The notes under the pieces: model-generated | The model's input: the letters and a program-made list of their open reading frames with translations, nothing else | Databases searched by the model: none | What the model was told of the DNA's origin: nothing | Shown here: positions 51,083-52,139 of the stretch, piece after piece | How the letters are laid out: each line of letters starts with the position of its first letter | How positions within the stretch are numbered: the stretch's first letter is position 1 | Program-made: the position numbers and the translations under genes | Origin: Thermincola sp. | GTDB taxonomy: Bacteria > Bacillota > Thermincolia > Thermincolales > UBA2595 | Direction: 5' to 3' | Assembly: GCA_022735835.1 (NCBI GenBank) | Contig: DYZU01000051.1 | Coordinates: 1 to 52,139, forward strand | Length of the DNA stretch: 52,139 bases

Positions 51083-51964
51083 TTATACCGGCTTTCCAGA
51101 TAACGCATTTGCCACTACCGCAAACTCTTGCAGACTTAATGTTTCACCTCTCCTGGCGGGGTCAATACCGATATCATTGAGCATCCGGGCAATCATGCTT
51201 TTTTCAAGTCCTTGAAAAGCGCCGGACAGGGCGTTGACCAGGGTTTTGCGGCGCTGCCCAAAAGCGGCCCGCACTACCCGGAAAAAAATGCCCTCATCTT
51301 CCACCGGAACCGGCGGCGTTTCCCTGCGCCGTAATCTGACTACCATGGATTCCACCTCCGGCTGGGGAAGAAACACTTTTTGGGGAACACGGATTACCAG
51401 TTGGGGGTCGCAGTAGTAATTAACCCCCAAAGTCAGTGCGCCGTATTCCTTGCTGCCGGGAAGGGCGACCATTCTTTCGGCCACTTCTTTCTGGATCATA
51501 AAAACCATCAGGCTTACATTGAAGCGGTTTTCCAAAGAATGCATGATCAGTGGAGTAGTAATATAGTACGGTAAATTTGCCACAATTTTATAAGGGCTTC
51601 CTGTGGGGCCATAGCGGCCGCCTGTTTGGTCAGATATCAATTCATCGAAATTTATGTTCAGGGCATTACCGAAAACAACCTTCACATTATCGCATCCCGC
51701 CAGGGTCTCCTCCAAAATTGGCGACAGGTGCCTGTCCACTTCTATAACAATTACTTTGGCCGCTTTTTCGGCCAGGGCACGGGTTAAAGTACCTATTCCG
51801 GCTCCAATCTCCAGGACCACATCATCAGGGCGGACCTCGGCTGTTTCAACTATTTTGTTCACGACGTTACCGTCAATGAGGAAGTTTTGACCAAGGCCCT
51901 TCTGAATATGAAACCCGTATTTATCAATTATCTGGCGGACTGTTGCCGGGGAATAGAGTTTCAT
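51083..51964 (-). CDS. rsmA: 16S rRNA adenine dimethyltransferase RsmA (KsgA)
   Basis: This enzyme makes the two N6,N6-dimethyladenosines near the 3' end of 16S rRNA. The 293 residues have HIQKGLGQNFLIDGNVV at the start, the SAM-binding VLEIGAGIGTLTRAL (residues about 50-64), the catalytic NLPYYITTPL, and RRKTLVNAL in the C-terminal domain. ATG at 51964 follows GGAGGT at 7-8 nt; an earlier in-frame ATG lies inside the dispersed repeat and is rejected. Confidence 0.97.
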   Translation of the reverse strand: MKLYSPATVRQIIDKYGFHIQKGLGQNFLIDGNVVNKIVETAEVRPDDVVLEIGAGIGTLTRALAEKAAKVIVIEVDRHLSPILEETLAGCDNVKVVFGNALNINFDELISDQTGGRYGPTGSPYKIVANLPYYITTPLIMHSLENRFNVSLMVFMIQKEVAERMVALPGSKEYGALTLGVNYYCDPQLVIRVPQKVFLPQPEVESMVVRLRRRETPPVPVEDEGIFFRVVRAAFGQRRKTLVNALSGAFQGLEKSMIARMLNDIGIDPARRGETLSLQEFAVVANALSGKPV

Positions 51965-51989
51965 GATCCTGACCTCCGGTTTTAAAAAA

Positions 51990-52139
51990 CGGGGCTGTCC
52001 CACAAGGGGTTGTTGACAAAATACTGGAACATTAAGAAGGGCTGACTACTTTTTCTGTTTTTCGGTGTTGTTCGACACAAGAAAACCTCAAAAGCAGTCA
52101 GCCCTTCTTTTTTGCCAAAGTAGTTTTGTCCACAAACCC
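51990..52139. repeat. Palindromic element at right edge, MITE-like
   Basis: GGGGCTGTCCCAC (51990-52002) is followed by an imperfect inverted repeat: GGGGTTGTTGACAAAATACT (52006-52025) against AGTAGTTTTGTCCACAAACCC-like sequence (52119-52139). Inside it is a perfect 14-bp pair, AAGAAGGGCTGACT (52034-52047) and AGTCAGCCCTTCTT (52096-52109). No coding frame exists within it. It resembles a short non-autonomous element or the end of a larger one. It may also act as the terminator of a gene beyond the window. Confidence 0.55.

Overview
The window looks like a chromosomal segment of an anaerobic, spore-forming, motile Clostridia-class Firmicute of the Peptococcaceae / Desulfotomaculum-Pelotomaculum type. 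The evidence is a dense set of sporulation genes (spoIIE, yabP, yabQ, spoIID, spoVB, spoVT, fin, spoVG, yabG), strong AGGAGG-type ribosome binding sites, frequent TTG/GTG starts, a cytoplasmic [NiFe] hydrogenase linked to an HdrA/MvhD-type protein, and an oxygen-sensitive acyl-CoA dehydratase-type activase. No rRNA, tRNA, CRISPR array, transposase or prophage gene was seen.

Layout. Bases 1-6965 hold spoIIE (minus), a SPOCS-domain protein, two paralogous proteins of unknown function that look like coat components, an orphan 105-residue protein and a phosphohexomutase. Bases 7067-30080 run almost entirely on the minus strand and keep the order of the Bacillus subtilis rsmA-yabG-ispE-purR-ridA-spoVG-glmU-prs-ctc-pth-fin-mfd-spoVT-spoVB-mazG-rqcP-yabP-yabQ-divIC-yabR-spoIIE block. 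Local additions are a spoIID-type gene, hup, a PrsA-like foldase, a PrsW-like membrane protein coupled to fin, a small HTH gene, a nucleotidyltransferase and a GntR regulator. Between ispE and yabG, where Bacillus has only veg and sspF, about 20 kb is inserted: cyanophycin synthetase and cyanophycinase, an L,D-transpeptidase, a four-gene hydrogenase operon, a chemotaxis operon (cheW-A-Y-B-X plus a hydrogenase maturation protease), a ZIP metal transporter, a three-gene activase/DUF2229 operon, a ferredoxin, a LysM protein and an NAD-dependent epimerase. yabG and rsmA then resume the conserved order up to the right edge.

How the parts work together. Sporulation control can be read from the DNA. 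There is a Spo0A-type sigma-A promoter with 21-bp spacing before spoIIE, a consensus sigma-H promoter before spoVG, a sigma-G-like promoter before spoVT, and weaker sigma-E candidates before yabP and a coat-like gene. The chemotaxis operon has a long leader that folds as a class I cyclic-di-GMP riboswitch followed by a terminator hairpin. The last gene of that operon is a [NiFe] hydrogenase maturation protease, which overlaps the 3' end of the convergent hydrogenase operon. Hydrogenase maturation may therefore respond to c-di-GMP together with chemotaxis. The hydrogenase's electron-transfer subunit is an HdrA-MvhD fusion whose N-terminal HdrA half has lost every cysteine and has a degraded flavin-binding glycine motif. 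These two observations are the most unusual in the window.

Short dispersed repeats (GGGGCTGTCCCA family, and a GGGAAGGGCCGGG hairpin) sit just after gene ends at several places, and a palindromic element lies at the right edge. They look like remnants of non-autonomous mobile elements.
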